Of a stretch of DNA of 45,383 nucleotides, positions 29,937-39,986 are shown piece by piece (position 1 is the first letter of the stretch; every line of letters starts with the position of its first letter). The notes beneath the pieces are model-generated. The model did no database searches. It had not been told where the DNA came from and saw only the letters and a program-made list of their open reading frames with translations. This DNA comes from Thermococcus sp. GTDB taxonomy: Archaea > Methanobacteriota_B > Thermococci > Thermococcales > Thermococcaceae. The stretch covers positions 1-45,383 of the forward strand of contig WAKU01000018.1 in assembly GCA_015523195.1 (NCBI GenBank), written 5' to 3'. A program made the position numbers and the translations under genes.

Positions 29937-31715
29937 TCAGCGCTCGCTCGCCTGTTCAGCGTTCGAGAGCTTTTCCCCTCCTCCTGACGGCAGGACCGTG
30001 AGCCTCACGCTCGACGCTTTTAGGGGTAGCGTATCACGTACCGCTATCGTCCCGTCGGTGTTGAGGACCTTTGCCGCGGCTATCCTCGCTTCCTTCCCCG
30101 TCTGCGGGTTCCTGCCGGTGATGACCTCTATGAAGACCCTGTTCAGGTAGCTTGGTGCCAACCTCTCGCCCTCGCTTATTCCGGATTCGTCTATCAGGAT
30201 GTTGGCGTTGCCCTTTGAGTCCGAGATTACGAAGACCCTCACCTTGGCGGAGTAGTCCTTGAGTCCTTCCGCCGGAATCGGGATAAACGGCCCGGCGCCG
30301 AAGTCCGTTATGTTAATGCTCTCCGGGACAGGAACCTCGTCAAAGGGCTCGCCCCCGAAGGTTTCTTTGAAAACCTCATTCAAAAGCGGGCTTACCGTGC
30401 ACGAGCACGTTGTCTCCACCGGTGTATTCATTGAAGCTTCGCCTGAAGTTACCGCGTTCTGGAACGCATCCAACGCCTTCGTTGCCCTCTTGGTCTGAAC
30501 CTTCGTTCCGCCCATCCTGACGTTTATGTTGACGAGCTGTTCAGCTAACTGTTTGAGGTCGGCCTTCATGGCGAAGGTCTGGACGGTGTATTCGCCGGGC
30601 ATGAGGTAGAGGTCTTCCATTGGAGCCGGGTCGTAGGGGCCGGTTCCGCCATCTGTGGGGTCAAAGACGAAGGGCGCAATCTGGAGGCCGCCGGCGCAGA
30701 GAACCTCGTCGAGCGTTAACTCGTCCGTTATCGGCATCAACTCCATGTAGTTCTCGTCGAGTGGCAGAGGCCTGTAGCAGAAGCCCCCACCGTCTGCCAT
30801 GCCTAAGAGTGTCGTGTTTACCGGTGGCACGGTGTAGGTTCCCTTCTCGTCGGGGGTAACCTTCATAACGGTCTCGCCAGTGTTCGGGTCAACGAGCCTT
30901 AGGACTCCGAAGTCGCTTCCGTTCGTCCTTATTGTCATGCCGTCTTTGGCATGAACCTTTATCGCAGCTAAGCCGGCCCCAACGGTTCTCCCGCCTTCCC
31001 GGATTCTTCTCGCCAAGATGCTCCCGGTTCCGACCTGGTAGATCTCAATGCCCTCAAGCTCGTAGCCCTTTGTGATGGAGTACATCTTCTCGACCATGGC
31101 TTTAACGTCCATCTTGGTTATCTCCCTGTCCCCGGCGTAGAAGAAGTCCCCCCTTATGTTGTAGAAGGCCTCTATCGGCTCGCCGGTGGTGGCGTTCGCC
31201 CAGTAGGCCTTTTCAACCGCGCTTATGCCGACTGCGCTCCTGAGGTTGAGCAGCTCGTAGTACCTCAGCCTCGCGAGGTCGTAGAGCATCGCCGTCCTCT
31301 GTTGAGGGTCTTTCTCGTTCTCAGCTTTCTTCTTCAGCTCCTTCGCCATCGCGTCCCAGTTCGAGAGCTCTCCGGCCTTTATCTCGAAGCCGGCCTTTTC
31401 GAGCTGGGCCTTGGCATCGCTTATGGCCTTCTCGTACTCTTCAACGAGTTCTAAGATCTTCTTCTCGGTCACGTCCGGCGTTTCAGTTGTGGTTTGGGTT
31501 GTGGTCTGAGTCTCTGTAGGGCTGGTTCGGGTCGTTGTTTCCGTCCTCGTTGCCGTCGAAGTCCCCGTTTTTGAGGAGGTTTCCGTTAGAGTGCCGGTTT
31601 CCGAGGGGGACGTCGTTCCTGTTGTGTTACCCTGGTCAATACAGCCCGAAATGAACGCGCCGAGCATCACGACGCTTAAAAGCAGGGCAATGCCTGCCGT
31701 TCTCTTCGCTTTCAT
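29937..31715 (-). CDS. Large lipoprotein with Thr-rich linker, unknown function
   Basis: About 592 residues from ATG 31715, preceded by GAGGTGTGA; a longer open frame to 31799 has no site. The signal peptide ends in a lipobox (LGAFISGC). A Ser/Thr-rich linker of about 50 residues follows, typical of surface lipoproteins in this order, then a helical segment (VEEYEKAISDAKAQLEKAGF) and a mainly beta region. EVITGRNPQTGKEARIAAAK and IRTNGSDFGVLRLVDPNTGE suggest extracellular structural domains. No catalytic motif was recognised. A TATA-like GGTTATATGG lies near 31797-31806. Confidence 0.7.
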   Translation of the reverse strand: MKAKRTAGIALLLSVVMLGAFISGCIDQGNTTGTTSPSETGTLTETSSKTGTSTATRTETTTRTSPTETQTTTQTTTETPDVTEKKILELVEEYEKAISDAKAQLEKAGFEIKAGELSNWDAMAKELKKKAENEKDPQQRTAMLYDLARLRYYELLNLRSAVGISAVEKAYWANATTGEPIEAFYNIRGDFFYAGDREITKMDVKAMVEKMYSITKGYELEGIEIYQVGTGSILARRIREGGRTVGAGLAAIKVHAKDGMTIRTNGSDFGVLRLVDPNTGETVMKVTPDEKGTYTVPPVNTTLLGMADGGGFCYRPLPLDENYMELMPITDELTLDEVLCAGGLQIAPFVFDPTDGGTGPYDPAPMEDLYLMPGEYTVQTFAMKADLKQLAEQLVNINVRMGGTKVQTKRATKALDAFQNAVTSGEASMNTPVETTCSCTVSPLLNEVFKETFGGEPFDEVPVPESINITDFGAGPFIPIPAEGLKDYSAKVRVFVISDSKGNANILIDESGISEGERLAPSYLNRVFIEVITGRNPQTGKEARIAAAKVLNTDGTIAVRDTLPLKASSVRLTVLPSGGGEKLSNAEQASER

Positions 31716-31843
31716 GCTTATCACACCTCTCAGCCACGAAACGGCAAAAATGGAGAAGAACTCGTCGAGTGACTCGTAATGTGTTGGTTGTGAACCCATA
31801 TAACCCTGCCCCTTTCAAAGTGGAAAGAAACGGGCAAAGTCCT

Positions 31844-32386
31844 TTACTTTTTGGGAACAGCGAGGAGGGTGAAAGCCATAACAAGAGCTATCTCGTAGGT
31901 CTCTATCAGCGCCACCGAGGGCCAGTCTATGAACGTCCCGAAGAGGGCCAGGAGGAAGATTAAGACGGAGCCGTACCTCAGTGCCTTTCTGCCGCTCCCG
32001 AGGCCGTAGAGGACTGCTCCGAGGAAGAACTGGACGAAGAAGTAGGTGGAGACGAAAACGTGCGGTCTCGTTCCGCCGTGGAAAATCCCGATGAGGGCTA
32101 AGAAGAGGGCGGAGATGCTCACGTATGCCCCTCCTACCGTCTGGAGCTTGTTCTCCGACTCAAGGATGAGGTAGAGCGAGAAGGCGAACACAAAGAGGCT
32201 CGTCACGATGAGGCCGTAGTTGTATATCCAGGGTGAAGTGGCCTTTGAAGGGTCGCCGAGGTCGCTCAGAGCGTTGTGAAAGAAGGAGAACCAGCGGTTC
32301 CGGCTTATGCTCCATGCCACGAAGAGCCAGTAGGTTACGCCGGCGAGGATTCCCGAGTACTTTAGGGGCAACTGCCTCGGCTTCAT
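31844..32386 (-). CDS. DUF998 family membrane protein
   Basis: A 180-residue protein from ATG 32386, preceded by GGTGTCCGG, with six predicted membrane segments. The first loop holds FFHNALSDLGDPSKATSPWIYN, the DUF998 hallmark (N-x-x-S-D-L-G and the following W-I-Y-N), and a later GIFHGGTRPHVFVS. The family is widespread in archaea and has no established function. It starts 11 nt after the MBL-fold gene stop and is probably co-transcribed with it. Confidence 0.8.
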   Translation of the reverse strand: MKPRQLPLKYSGILAGVTYWLFVAWSISRNRWFSFFHNALSDLGDPSKATSPWIYNYGLIVTSLFVFAFSLYLILESENKLQTVGGAYVSISALFLALIGIFHGGTRPHVFVSTYFFVQFFLGAVLYGLGSGRKALRYGSVLIFLLALFGTFIDWPSVALIETYEIALVMAFTLLAVPKK

Positions 32387-32397
32387 CCCGGACACCG

Positions 32398-33210
32398 TTA
32401 GAGTTCTAAGGAGAGTCCAACGTGGAGGGGGCCTGTTTTTTGGAAGCGGGCCTTTAAGTAGGCGTACTCATCGACCCCCGTGCAGTGGCCGGCGTAGAGC
32501 CCTCCGACCTTTAGGGACTTTAGCCTCCCAATTGCACCATCCAATAGCTTCCTCTTGGCACCTCTGAGGTGGAACCCGCCGATCAGGGCTCCAATAGGCT
32601 TCCCAGTGAGCCTTATGGCCTGCTCCGCTATGTTCAGGATCCCGCTGTGGCCGCAGCCCGTTATCACGGCAACTTCCCCTCCAAGATCAACGATGAGTGC
32701 AACGTCGTCCCTGACCGGGTCTTTAACGTATTCACCGTTTTTTGTTAGGTATCCAACGGCCCTGTCCCAGTGCCTCCTCTCAACTTCGCCCGAGCTCAGG
32801 AAGCCCGGGAGGAACTCCATCGGCTTCGGGGTCAGGTGGAAGCGCGCTCCAAGGTCTTCGAGCTCTTCCCTCGTGAAGGGAATACCTATCTCCCTGGGCT
32901 TTGGCTCAAGGGCTATCCTGCGCTGGAAGATGTCCGGGTGGGCGTATACGTCCACGCCTTTTCCTCTCTCTTGGAGAAAGGCCTTGAGGCCGCCGGTGTG
33001 GTCGTAGTGGCCGTGGGTGAGGAAGATTGCGTCTACTTCTCCGGGGGAGATCCCAAGCGAGTCCATGTTGTGCAGGAGGACGCTCCCATCGGTCCCGGTA
33101 TCGACTAAAACCTTCCTTCCGCTGTGCTCCACCAGAACCGAAAAGCCGTGGTAGCCGAGGAGCCCCTTCCTGTAACCGGCGTGGTTCTCGAAAATGACCG
33201 TGAGTCTCAT
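32398..33210 (-). CDS. MBL-fold metallohydrolase (paralogue B)
   Basis: A 270-residue protein beginning MRLTVIFENHAGYRKGLLGY. The metal motif is THGHYDHTGGL, with later ligands in ITGCGHSGI and YAGHCTG. It is clearly paralogous to the gene at 8754-9584: both share the N-terminal HGFSVLVE-type segment, the AHPDIF-type block, GIPF followed by a Glu/Asp-rich stretch, and the GGFHL block. It belongs to the dihydropterin-phosphate synthase-like group, and the reaction is unproven. The start codon overlaps the stop of a 38-residue upstream frame by ATGA. Confidence 0.85.
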   Translation of the reverse strand: MRLTVIFENHAGYRKGLLGYHGFSVLVEHSGRKVLVDTGTDGSVLLHNMDSLGISPGEVDAIFLTHGHYDHTGGLKAFLQERGKGVDVYAHPDIFQRRIALEPKPREIGIPFTREELEDLGARFHLTPKPMEFLPGFLSSGEVERRHWDRAVGYLTKNGEYVKDPVRDDVALIVDLGGEVAVITGCGHSGILNIAEQAIRLTGKPIGALIGGFHLRGAKRKLLDGAIGRLKSLKVGGLYAGHCTGVDEYAYLKARFQKTGPLHVGLSLEL

Positions 33211-33323
33211 GGTTGCCCCCTTCCAGGAGAATTCAAACCTTCCTCAAGTTTTCTACGCGCCGCTTCATCAAGGGTCAACCTCCCCTTGCCTATCTCCTGG
33301 TCTTTGTTAGAGGGAAAAGCCAC
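33207..33323 (-). CDS. Possible 38-residue upstream gene coupled to the MBL gene
   Basis: GTG 33323 opens a 39-codon frame (MAFPSNKDQEIGKGRLTLDE, then ARRKLEEGLNSPGRGQP) that ends in an ATGA overlap with the MBL-fold gene. It is charged, probably helical, and its codons fit the genome. A TATA-like CTTTATTTTTGG lies about 25 nt upstream, which would make it leaderless. No family was recognised. Confidence 0.45.
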   Translation of the reverse strand: MAFPSNKDQEIGKGRLTLDEAARRKLEEGLNSPGRGQP

Positions 33324-33377
33324 GAAAGAAGATAGAATCCAAAAATAAAGAAGACCTAAAGGCAGCCCGCAGAGACC

Positions 33378-35366
33378 TCACTTCCTCTTTCTGAGGAGGA
33401 GTGGGAGTGCTGCGAGGGCTATTATTGCTGCCGGCCCGCAAATGCGCCAGCCGCCCTTGCTGCTACTGCTCGAAGGAGTGCTTGACGGGCTTGAACTACT
33501 GCTCGAACTGCTTGGGGATGAAGTACTGCTTGATGAGGAAGAACTCGAAGTACTACTACTCGAAGAACTCGAAGTCGAAGAAGTACTGCTCGAACTGCTC
33601 GAAGAGGACGAGGATGAAGTACTGCTCGAAGAGCTTGAGGAGCTTGAGCTGGTCGTGGTCTGGGGCTTTGTGAGGGGTATCATGTCGACGGTGGCCCTCT
33701 TGCCTTTGTTGGCGTCGTAGCTCTTGAGCTGCTCCTCCTGGGTCGGCTTGAACCAGCTCGGGACGAGGAGATCCATAACGCGCGGGGCAACACCGGCTAT
33801 AATCGCGTCCGAATCCCCGCCGCCTATCTTCCACTGCGCGGCCTTGACCTGGACGTCGCGCCACTCGTCAATGCCGAAGCCGTCTTGAGAGCCGACGAGG
33901 ACGCTTATCCTGTCGTCTGGGCTCAGGTTGCCGATGTACTTGGCCGGCACGAGGGCCGTTATCGTGTTGGTGCTCAGGTCTGCGCTGACCTTAACGTCGT
34001 CGAGAACTGTTCCGTTGGCGAGGATGAGCTTGTGGGTCCAGCCGCTGATCCTGAAGGCGACGTCCCACGGGTGATCTGGGTCGATGTTAACGTTGCTTCC
34101 CGGCCCCTTGGGGGAGAGCTTTATCGCGGAGGTGTTGCCGCCCTTCTTTACATCGAGGTAGGTCTCGATGATCTGGAGGCTGAAGCCGTTCGGCCCGTTC
34201 CACGGGTTGCCGCCGAGGTTCTTGAAGTGGTACTGGAAGACGTAGTAGGGGCCCATCTTGGATATGTCAACACCGGTCAGGTCAAAGAGGCCGGTGTGGT
34301 TGAACACCGGGTCGGTTGGGTAGGTGTAGGTTCCCGGCCCGTGATCGTCACCGGTCGGATCGGAGATGCTGTAGAGCTTCTTCGGAACACCGTACTTGGC
34401 GACCAGCGTAGCCCAGTGAAGGAGGTTGTTGACGAACTGCGGGCCGTCGAGCTTAACGCCGTGGTAGAGCGGGCTCCATGTGGGCTCGTAGTCGCCGTAG
34501 GGGCTCTCACCGCTGACGATGAGGAGGCTGTGCTTGCCGTTGTCGAGCTGGACTATCTGGGCCGCGAGGAGCGGGAAGACACCGGTGTCACCGGCAAGGT
34601 AGGCGTTGGCAGGTGGATCGTTGTTCTCAACGATGGTACCGTTTGAGCTCGTAACGACTATCCTGTAGGTGTCCTTGGGCTTCTCAGTGGCGGTGAGCTT
34701 GTGCCAGTTGCCCTGGTCGTCCACCCAGGCAACGACACCGGGCCCGTGGTAGAGCACTTTACCACCGTTCTGGAAGTCGTTAACGATAACGGACATAAGC
34801 GGTGTGTCCGGGTCGGGGTTCACGTGCCCGACGACACGGTAGCCGGCACCGGCGTTGCTCGTCGGGTCTTCAACTGAACAGAGGTCGACCCTGAGGTTTC
34901 CGTAGCCGAACTGCTCAAGAACGGCGTCGACAACGTCCTGAACCTGGACGCCGCTTCCGTAGTCACTGTCCGCGGCCACCCAGAGAACCTTGCCGCCCTG
35001 AGCAAACCAGTTCTTTATGGCCTGGATCTCATCTGGTGTGAAGGGACTGCTCGGCTGGCCGAGGATGAGCACGTCCACGTTGGCGAGAGCGTCGGCCGTT
35101 ATCGTGTCGGCGAGGTGCTCGATGCTCGCGTTCTCGAACATCCCCTCTGGGCCGAAGTAGGCCCACTTCATATCCCCAACGCCCTCGATGATCGGCGGGG
35201 CAAGGGTCTTGGTTGTATTGTTCACGGTTATAGTCGGCGGATTGACGAGGTACTTGGCGTTCTCGCCGTGGGCGAGGTCCACTGCAACGGTCGTAGCGCT
35301 GGCCATGGCGAATCCAAAAACTCCGAAAATAACGAAAGCGGCCATTAAAACCGCTAGCCTCTTCAT
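33378..35366 (-). CDS. Secreted CGP-CTERM protein with glucodextranase DOMON-like region
   Basis: About 662 residues from ATG 35366 (GGTGATACC upstream; a start at 35390 is open). A signal peptide (LAVLMAAFVIFGVFGFAMAS) is followed by a Rossmann-like region resembling DUF4350 or GATase-like folds (VDVLILGQPSSPFTPDEIQA; FAQGGKVLWVAADSDYG). From about residue 335, SDPTGDDHGPGTYTYPTDPV and FDLTGVDISKMG match the glucodextranase-like DOMON domain found in archaeal surface sugar-related proteins. A Ser/Thr linker and the CGP-CTERM tail end the protein. No glycosidase catalytic domain is seen, so a binding or scaffold role is likely. Confidence 0.85.
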   Translation of the reverse strand: MKRLAVLMAAFVIFGVFGFAMASATTVAVDLAHGENAKYLVNPPTITVNNTTKTLAPPIIEGVGDMKWAYFGPEGMFENASIEHLADTITADALANVDVLILGQPSSPFTPDEIQAIKNWFAQGGKVLWVAADSDYGSGVQVQDVVDAVLEQFGYGNLRVDLCSVEDPTSNAGAGYRVVGHVNPDPDTPLMSVIVNDFQNGGKVLYHGPGVVAWVDDQGNWHKLTATEKPKDTYRIVVTSSNGTIVENNDPPANAYLAGDTGVFPLLAAQIVQLDNGKHSLLIVSGESPYGDYEPTWSPLYHGVKLDGPQFVNNLLHWATLVAKYGVPKKLYSISDPTGDDHGPGTYTYPTDPVFNHTGLFDLTGVDISKMGPYYVFQYHFKNLGGNPWNGPNGFSLQIIETYLDVKKGGNTSAIKLSPKGPGSNVNIDPDHPWDVAFRISGWTHKLILANGTVLDDVKVSADLSTNTITALVPAKYIGNLSPDDRISVLVGSQDGFGIDEWRDVQVKAAQWKIGGGDSDAIIAGVAPRVMDLLVPSWFKPTQEEQLKSYDANKGKRATVDMIPLTKPQTTTSSSSSSSSSSTSSSSSSSSSSSTSSTSSSSSSSTSSSSSSSSTSSPSSSSSSSSPSSTPSSSSSKGGWRICGPAAIIALAALPLLLRKRK

Positions 35367-35393
35367 GGTATCACCGCTTACTATACCCACCCA

Positions 35394-35410
35394 ATAGTTA
35401 TAAATTTTCT
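35394..35410 (-). promoter_or_regulatory. TATA promoter of the DOMON/CGP-CTERM gene
   Basis: On the minus strand AAAATTTATAACTATTG lies about 30-45 nt upstream of the ATG at 35366, with GGTGAT close to the start codon. Confidence 0.6.
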
Positions 35411-35483
35411 GTCCGGGAACCGGGACATCGAAGGGGTTCCAAAGTGCAGGGGAGGGAGACCGCGCTTTTTCTGAGCCTCCAAC

Positions 35484-36266
35484 TCAGAGTGAGGAGGTAA
35501 GGAGATCCCAGAGCAGTTCAAAGTCAACCCCCGCAGTCATGTCAATGTTCACTGGAGTCACGCTCACTTTTCTCTCAACTTTGAGTGCGTACGCGTCCGT
35601 TCCGGGTTCAAAACTCCTGACCAGCCGCCCAACTATCCAGTAGTAGGGGTTGCCCTTTGGATCGATCCTCTCCTCAACCGTCGGGCAGTAGCGCTTCCTC
35701 GCGAGCCTTGTGATGGCCAGCGGGGTTTCACTTGTGGCACCGCTCGGGACGTTCACGTTCAGCATATCAACGCCCTCGGGAAGGCCCTTCGCGAGCACCG
35801 CCCCGGCTATCCTTCGAAGGAAGTGCGCTGAAACCGAGAAGTCAACCCCCTCCCCGTCGCCGAGCGTCCTCTTCCAGTCCACCTCAAGGCTCACTGCCAT
35901 CGAGGGTATGCCGTGGGTAGCAGCCTCTATGGCGGCTGAGGCAGTCCCTGAGACAGTTATCTCCGTGCTGAGGTTCTCACCAAGGTTTATCCCGCTCACG
36001 GCGAGCTCAAAGCTTCCAAATCGGGCTATCGCGAATATGACGCTGTCGGTGGGGGTACCGTCTATTCCGTAGACCGCCTTTGCGCCGGGAATGGAGAGCC
36101 TCCGCGCCCGGATTGGCCTGTGAAGCGTCATGGCCCTTCCACTGGCGCTCCTCTGGAAGAGTGGGGCAACGACGTAGACATCGCCGAGCTCGCTCAGGGC
36201 CTCCACCGCCGCCCTTATGCCCCTTGAGTAAACCCCATCGTCGTTGGTGACGAGTATCTTGGGCAT
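35484..36266 (-). CDS. surE: SurE survival protein / 5'-nucleotidase
   Basis: A 260-residue protein beginning MPKILVTNDDGVYSRGIRAA. The metal ligands D9 and D10, the loop SASGRAMTLH and the SGINLGENLS region are the SurE hallmarks. SurE is a metal-dependent phosphatase acting on nucleoside 5'/3'-monophosphates and short polyphosphates. The start at 36266 is supported by the family N-terminus; the frame is open to 36374 but that extension covers the promoter (AAGTTTATTAAAC, about 36287-36299), implying a nearly leaderless message. Confidence 0.95.
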   Translation of the reverse strand: MPKILVTNDDGVYSRGIRAAVEALSELGDVYVVAPLFQRSASGRAMTLHRPIRARRLSIPGAKAVYGIDGTPTDSVIFAIARFGSFELAVSGINLGENLSTEITVSGTASAAIEAATHGIPSMAVSLEVDWKRTLGDGEGVDFSVSAHFLRRIAGAVLAKGLPEGVDMLNVNVPSGATSETPLAITRLARKRYCPTVEERIDPKGNPYYWIVGRLVRSFEPGTDAYALKVERKVSVTPVNIDMTAGVDFELLWDLLTSSL

Positions 36267-36435
36267 GATAGACCGTAGCCGGAGGGCGTTTAATAAACTT
36301 GCCCCAGGCGAGCTGCCAAAAAACGTACTCCAGTGAACGGGAGAACGTTTGAAACTCTCCACTAATTTGGACAAAAGCCAAGTTCGGAAAGTTTTTTTAA
36401 GGCCAAGCCGTAGACACTATCGGTGATACAATAAG

Positions 36436-37476
36436 ATGAAGGTGGTTGCTAAAATCCCCTCCGCTTCCAAAGCAGAGACCCGGGCTTATGCTCAACCAAA
36501 GGGGATCTTTCTCGTAGCCTCTGGAAACAGGCCCCTGATGGTAATATCGAACGGGACTCAGAAAAACCTCAGCGAAGTCCCGGACATCATTGAAAACGCG
36601 GTTGTTTATTCGCTGGACAAATGGGAACTTCTCGATCTTCTCCACGGCGACCTCAAGCTTCCCGCGTTAGAAGAGCTCACAACTTCCCGCCCGGAGGAAC
36701 CGAAGGTCGTTGACCTTTCACTCAACATCAAGCTCCCGGCCGAACTCCTGCTGAAGGCGGAGGGTGCCATCCTTGACTCCCTGAGGGCCCTTAGGAGCAG
36801 GCGGGATATAGCCGTTGAGTCACTGGAAGCCAACGGGAGGCTGCTGCAGGGTTTCACAGGCAGAAACATACTCGTCCTCAGCGTTCAGCTCTCGGGCTAC
36901 AGCAGGGGGAAGGTTCAACCCGGGGACATCGCTGAGGAGATGGCCTCAAGCCTCAGGAAAAGTCTCGGGTTCGAGACGAGGGTTTACATCAAGAGGGCGG
37001 CGTTTAAGAGCGTTCCGCAGGTGCCGCTCGTCCGCTTCACCCGGAACCCCATCAGATCCAAGGGGGGCAGGATAATCAGATTCCTCAGTGGGGAGCGTCA
37101 GGTTCCCAAAGTAGACAGGAAAAAGCTTGAGCGAGAGGTGGAAAGGCTCCTCAGCGAAGCAGGTGTTTCAGAGGAGTTCCTCTCGGCGATAAAGTCTGAA
37201 AGGGGAGAGATAAACCCCTCCATCGTAGAGAAGGAGGTCATACGGGAAATCCCCCATTCCAAGGGAATCAGCGTGAGGTGGGTGAGGGCGGTGAGAACGG
37301 GAGCAGGCTACACCGTAACGATAGGGATCGAACGGACCTCTAATAGCTTTTCGGATGATAAAATTGCGGAACTCTTCAGGGGGATCCTTAAAAAGGCGGA
37401 GGAGAACCTCAGGATCAGGGGAATAAGGGGAAGTATTGAGGGCGGCTACGTGGTGATCGAAAAGGACGTGTACTGA
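36436..37476 (+). CDS. Unrecognised 346-residue protein
   Basis: The protein starts MKVVAKIPSASKAETRAYAQ and has no signal peptide or membrane segment. Residues about 95-190 and 285-346 look like alternating beta/alpha units (RNILVLSVQLSGYS; GSIEGGYVVIEKDVY), joined by a basic, helical middle (DRKKLEREVERLLSEAGVSE) after a K/R-rich stretch (SKGGRIIRFLSGER). Codon use is typical of the genome. A TATA-like GTTTTTTTAAGG lies at 36389-36400. I recognise no family. It is a single gene between surE and an sRNA candidate. Confidence 0.7.
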   Translation: MKVVAKIPSASKAETRAYAQPKGIFLVASGNRPLMVISNGTQKNLSEVPDIIENAVVYSLDKWELLDLLHGDLKLPALEELTTSRPEEPKVVDLSLNIKLPAELLLKAEGAILDSLRALRSRRDIAVESLEANGRLLQGFTGRNILVLSVQLSGYSRGKVQPGDIAEEMASSLRKSLGFETRVYIKRAAFKSVPQVPLVRFTRNPIRSKGGRIIRFLSGERQVPKVDRKKLEREVERLLSEAGVSEEFLSAIKSERGEINPSIVEKEVIREIPHSKGISVRWVRAVRTGAGYTVTIGIERTSNSFSDDKIAELFRGILKKAEENLRIRGIRGSIEGGYVVIEKDVY

Positions 37477-37557
37477 GGCGGGGCATTAGTAGCACTAACA
37501 AAACAACCGCCGGCGCCGAAACAGCAAAACTGATAAGAGATAGGGGACAAGGTGAAA

Positions 37558-37617
37558 GTGAGCGATGACGACCCCTAGGGTATCTGACGAGTGATGAAAA
37601 GAAAAGACCGAGCTCAC
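37558..37617 (+). ncRNA. Box C/D sRNA candidate
   Basis: The ordered elements are: terminal stem GTGAGC (37558-37563), 3-nt bulge GAT, box C ATGACGA (37565-37571), a 12-nt spacer, box D' CTGA (37584-37587), 3 nt, box C' GTGATGA (37591-37597), a 10-nt spacer, box D CCGA (37608-37611) and closing stem GCTCAC (37612-37617). Boxes C and D deviate from UGAUGA/CUGA by one base each. The two changes face each other in the K-turn, giving C-C for the usual U-U, with the 3-nt bulge kept. The size (60 nt) and spacing suit archaeal 2'-O-methylation guides. The target was not identified. Confidence 0.65.
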
Positions 37618-37629
37618 TCCAAAAGTTGA

Positions 37630-38034
37630 TCAGAGGCTTTCAAGGTACTTGGCGTAGGCTTCAGCATCCATGAGCTCCTTAAGCTCATCCTCAAGGTTGC
37701 TCGGTTTAAGCTTGGCTATCCAGTTACCGTAGGGGTCTTCGTTGAGAAACTCGGGGCTGTCTTCGAGTTCGGAGTTGACCTCGATGACCTCACCGCTCAC
37801 CGGGGCGTAAACCTCGCTGACGGCCTTGACGCTCTCTATCTCGCAGAGAACGTCCCCCTTGCTGACCTCTTTCCCGATCTCTGGAAGCTCAACGTAGGCG
37901 AGGTCGCCGAGCTCCTTCTGGGCGTAGTCGGTTATGCCAACGAGAACGGTCCCGTCCTCAAGAACCTGGGCCCATTCATGGTCTTTGGTGTAGTATAGAC
38001 CCTCCTTGATCTCGTATTCCCCAACTTCTATCAT
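37630..38034 (-). CDS. gcvH: Glycine cleavage system H protein
   Basis: A 134-residue lipoyl carrier protein from ATG 38034, with GGTGGTGCTC upstream. The lipoylation site is K70 in CEIESVKAVSEVYAP, and the C-terminal helix ends DAEAYAKYLESL. It shuttles the aminomethyl group between the P, T and L proteins of the glycine cleavage system in the cytoplasm. None of the other subunits is in the window. It lies downstream of ksgA on the same strand, separated by 72 nt. Confidence 0.95.
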   Translation of the reverse strand: MIEVGEYEIKEGLYYTKDHEWAQVLEDGTVLVGITDYAQKELGDLAYVELPEIGKEVSKGDVLCEIESVKAVSEVYAPVSGEVIEVNSELEDSPEFLNEDPYGNWIAKLKPSNLEDELKELMDAEAYAKYLESL

Positions 38035-38106
38035 GAGCACCACCAGCAATTAGTAGAGGCGCTTTAATTTAAAGCTTTTGTCACAGCATGGGCACTGGAG
38101 AGGAGA

Positions 38107-39545
<1,439 letters not shown>

Positions 39546-39611
39546 TTTCTCTCCCCCAAGAATCTATTCCCTACAAGTTTTTATAGTTTGTGAGAAAAGG
39601 CACGGGTACCG

Positions 39612-39986
39612 CTACTTCAGCGGCCGGTACCCGTCGATAAGCTTCACGATCTCCTCAGCCTCCTCCTTGGTGGGCATGTGGGCCTCCTTGGCGAAGATGA
39701 CCCTTATATCGAAGTAGTCCTCCGGGAGGAGGTCGACGAGCTTTGCCGCGGTTCTCTCATCTATCCATTCGAAGAGTCCCATAAGCTTCTCCTTCAGCTC
39801 CCTGGCCTCCTCTGGCTTCAGTGTTGCGAACTTCTCGGCGTGCTCAAGGCTTATCTTCGCCTCGTAGAACATCGGCTCCTCGGGGTTCTCCGCCATCCCC
39901 TCCTCCCTTCTGCGCTCAAGGAGTTCCTTGGCCTCAGACACGCTGAGGTAGCTTTCCTCGAGCTTTTTCCTGCCGATCATGCTCAT
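39612..39986 (-). CDS. rpo4: RNA polymerase subunit Rpo4 (RpoF)
   Basis: A 124-residue archaeal homologue of Rpb4, which with Rpo7 forms the stalk of RNA polymerase. Family traits are the N-terminal [14 protein letters not shown], a helix bundle ([21 protein letters not shown]) and the C-terminal [16 protein letters not shown] 39986 overlaps the rpl21e stop by ATGA; ATG 39980 with GGGATGAGC upstream is an equally good start. It lies in the conserved rpl21e-rpo4-DUF655-ksgA cluster. Confidence 0.94.
   Translation of the reverse strand: MSMIGRKKLEESYLSVSEAKELLERRREEGMAENPEEPMFYEAKISLEHAEKFATLKPEEARELKEKLMGLFEWIDERTAAKLVDLLPEDYFDIRVIFAKEAHMPTKEEAEEIVKLIDGYRPLK

Noticed and set aside
36267-36374. 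N-terminal extension of SurE
   Set aside because: The SurE fold starts at the strand PKILVTNDDG, and the extension contains the promoter.
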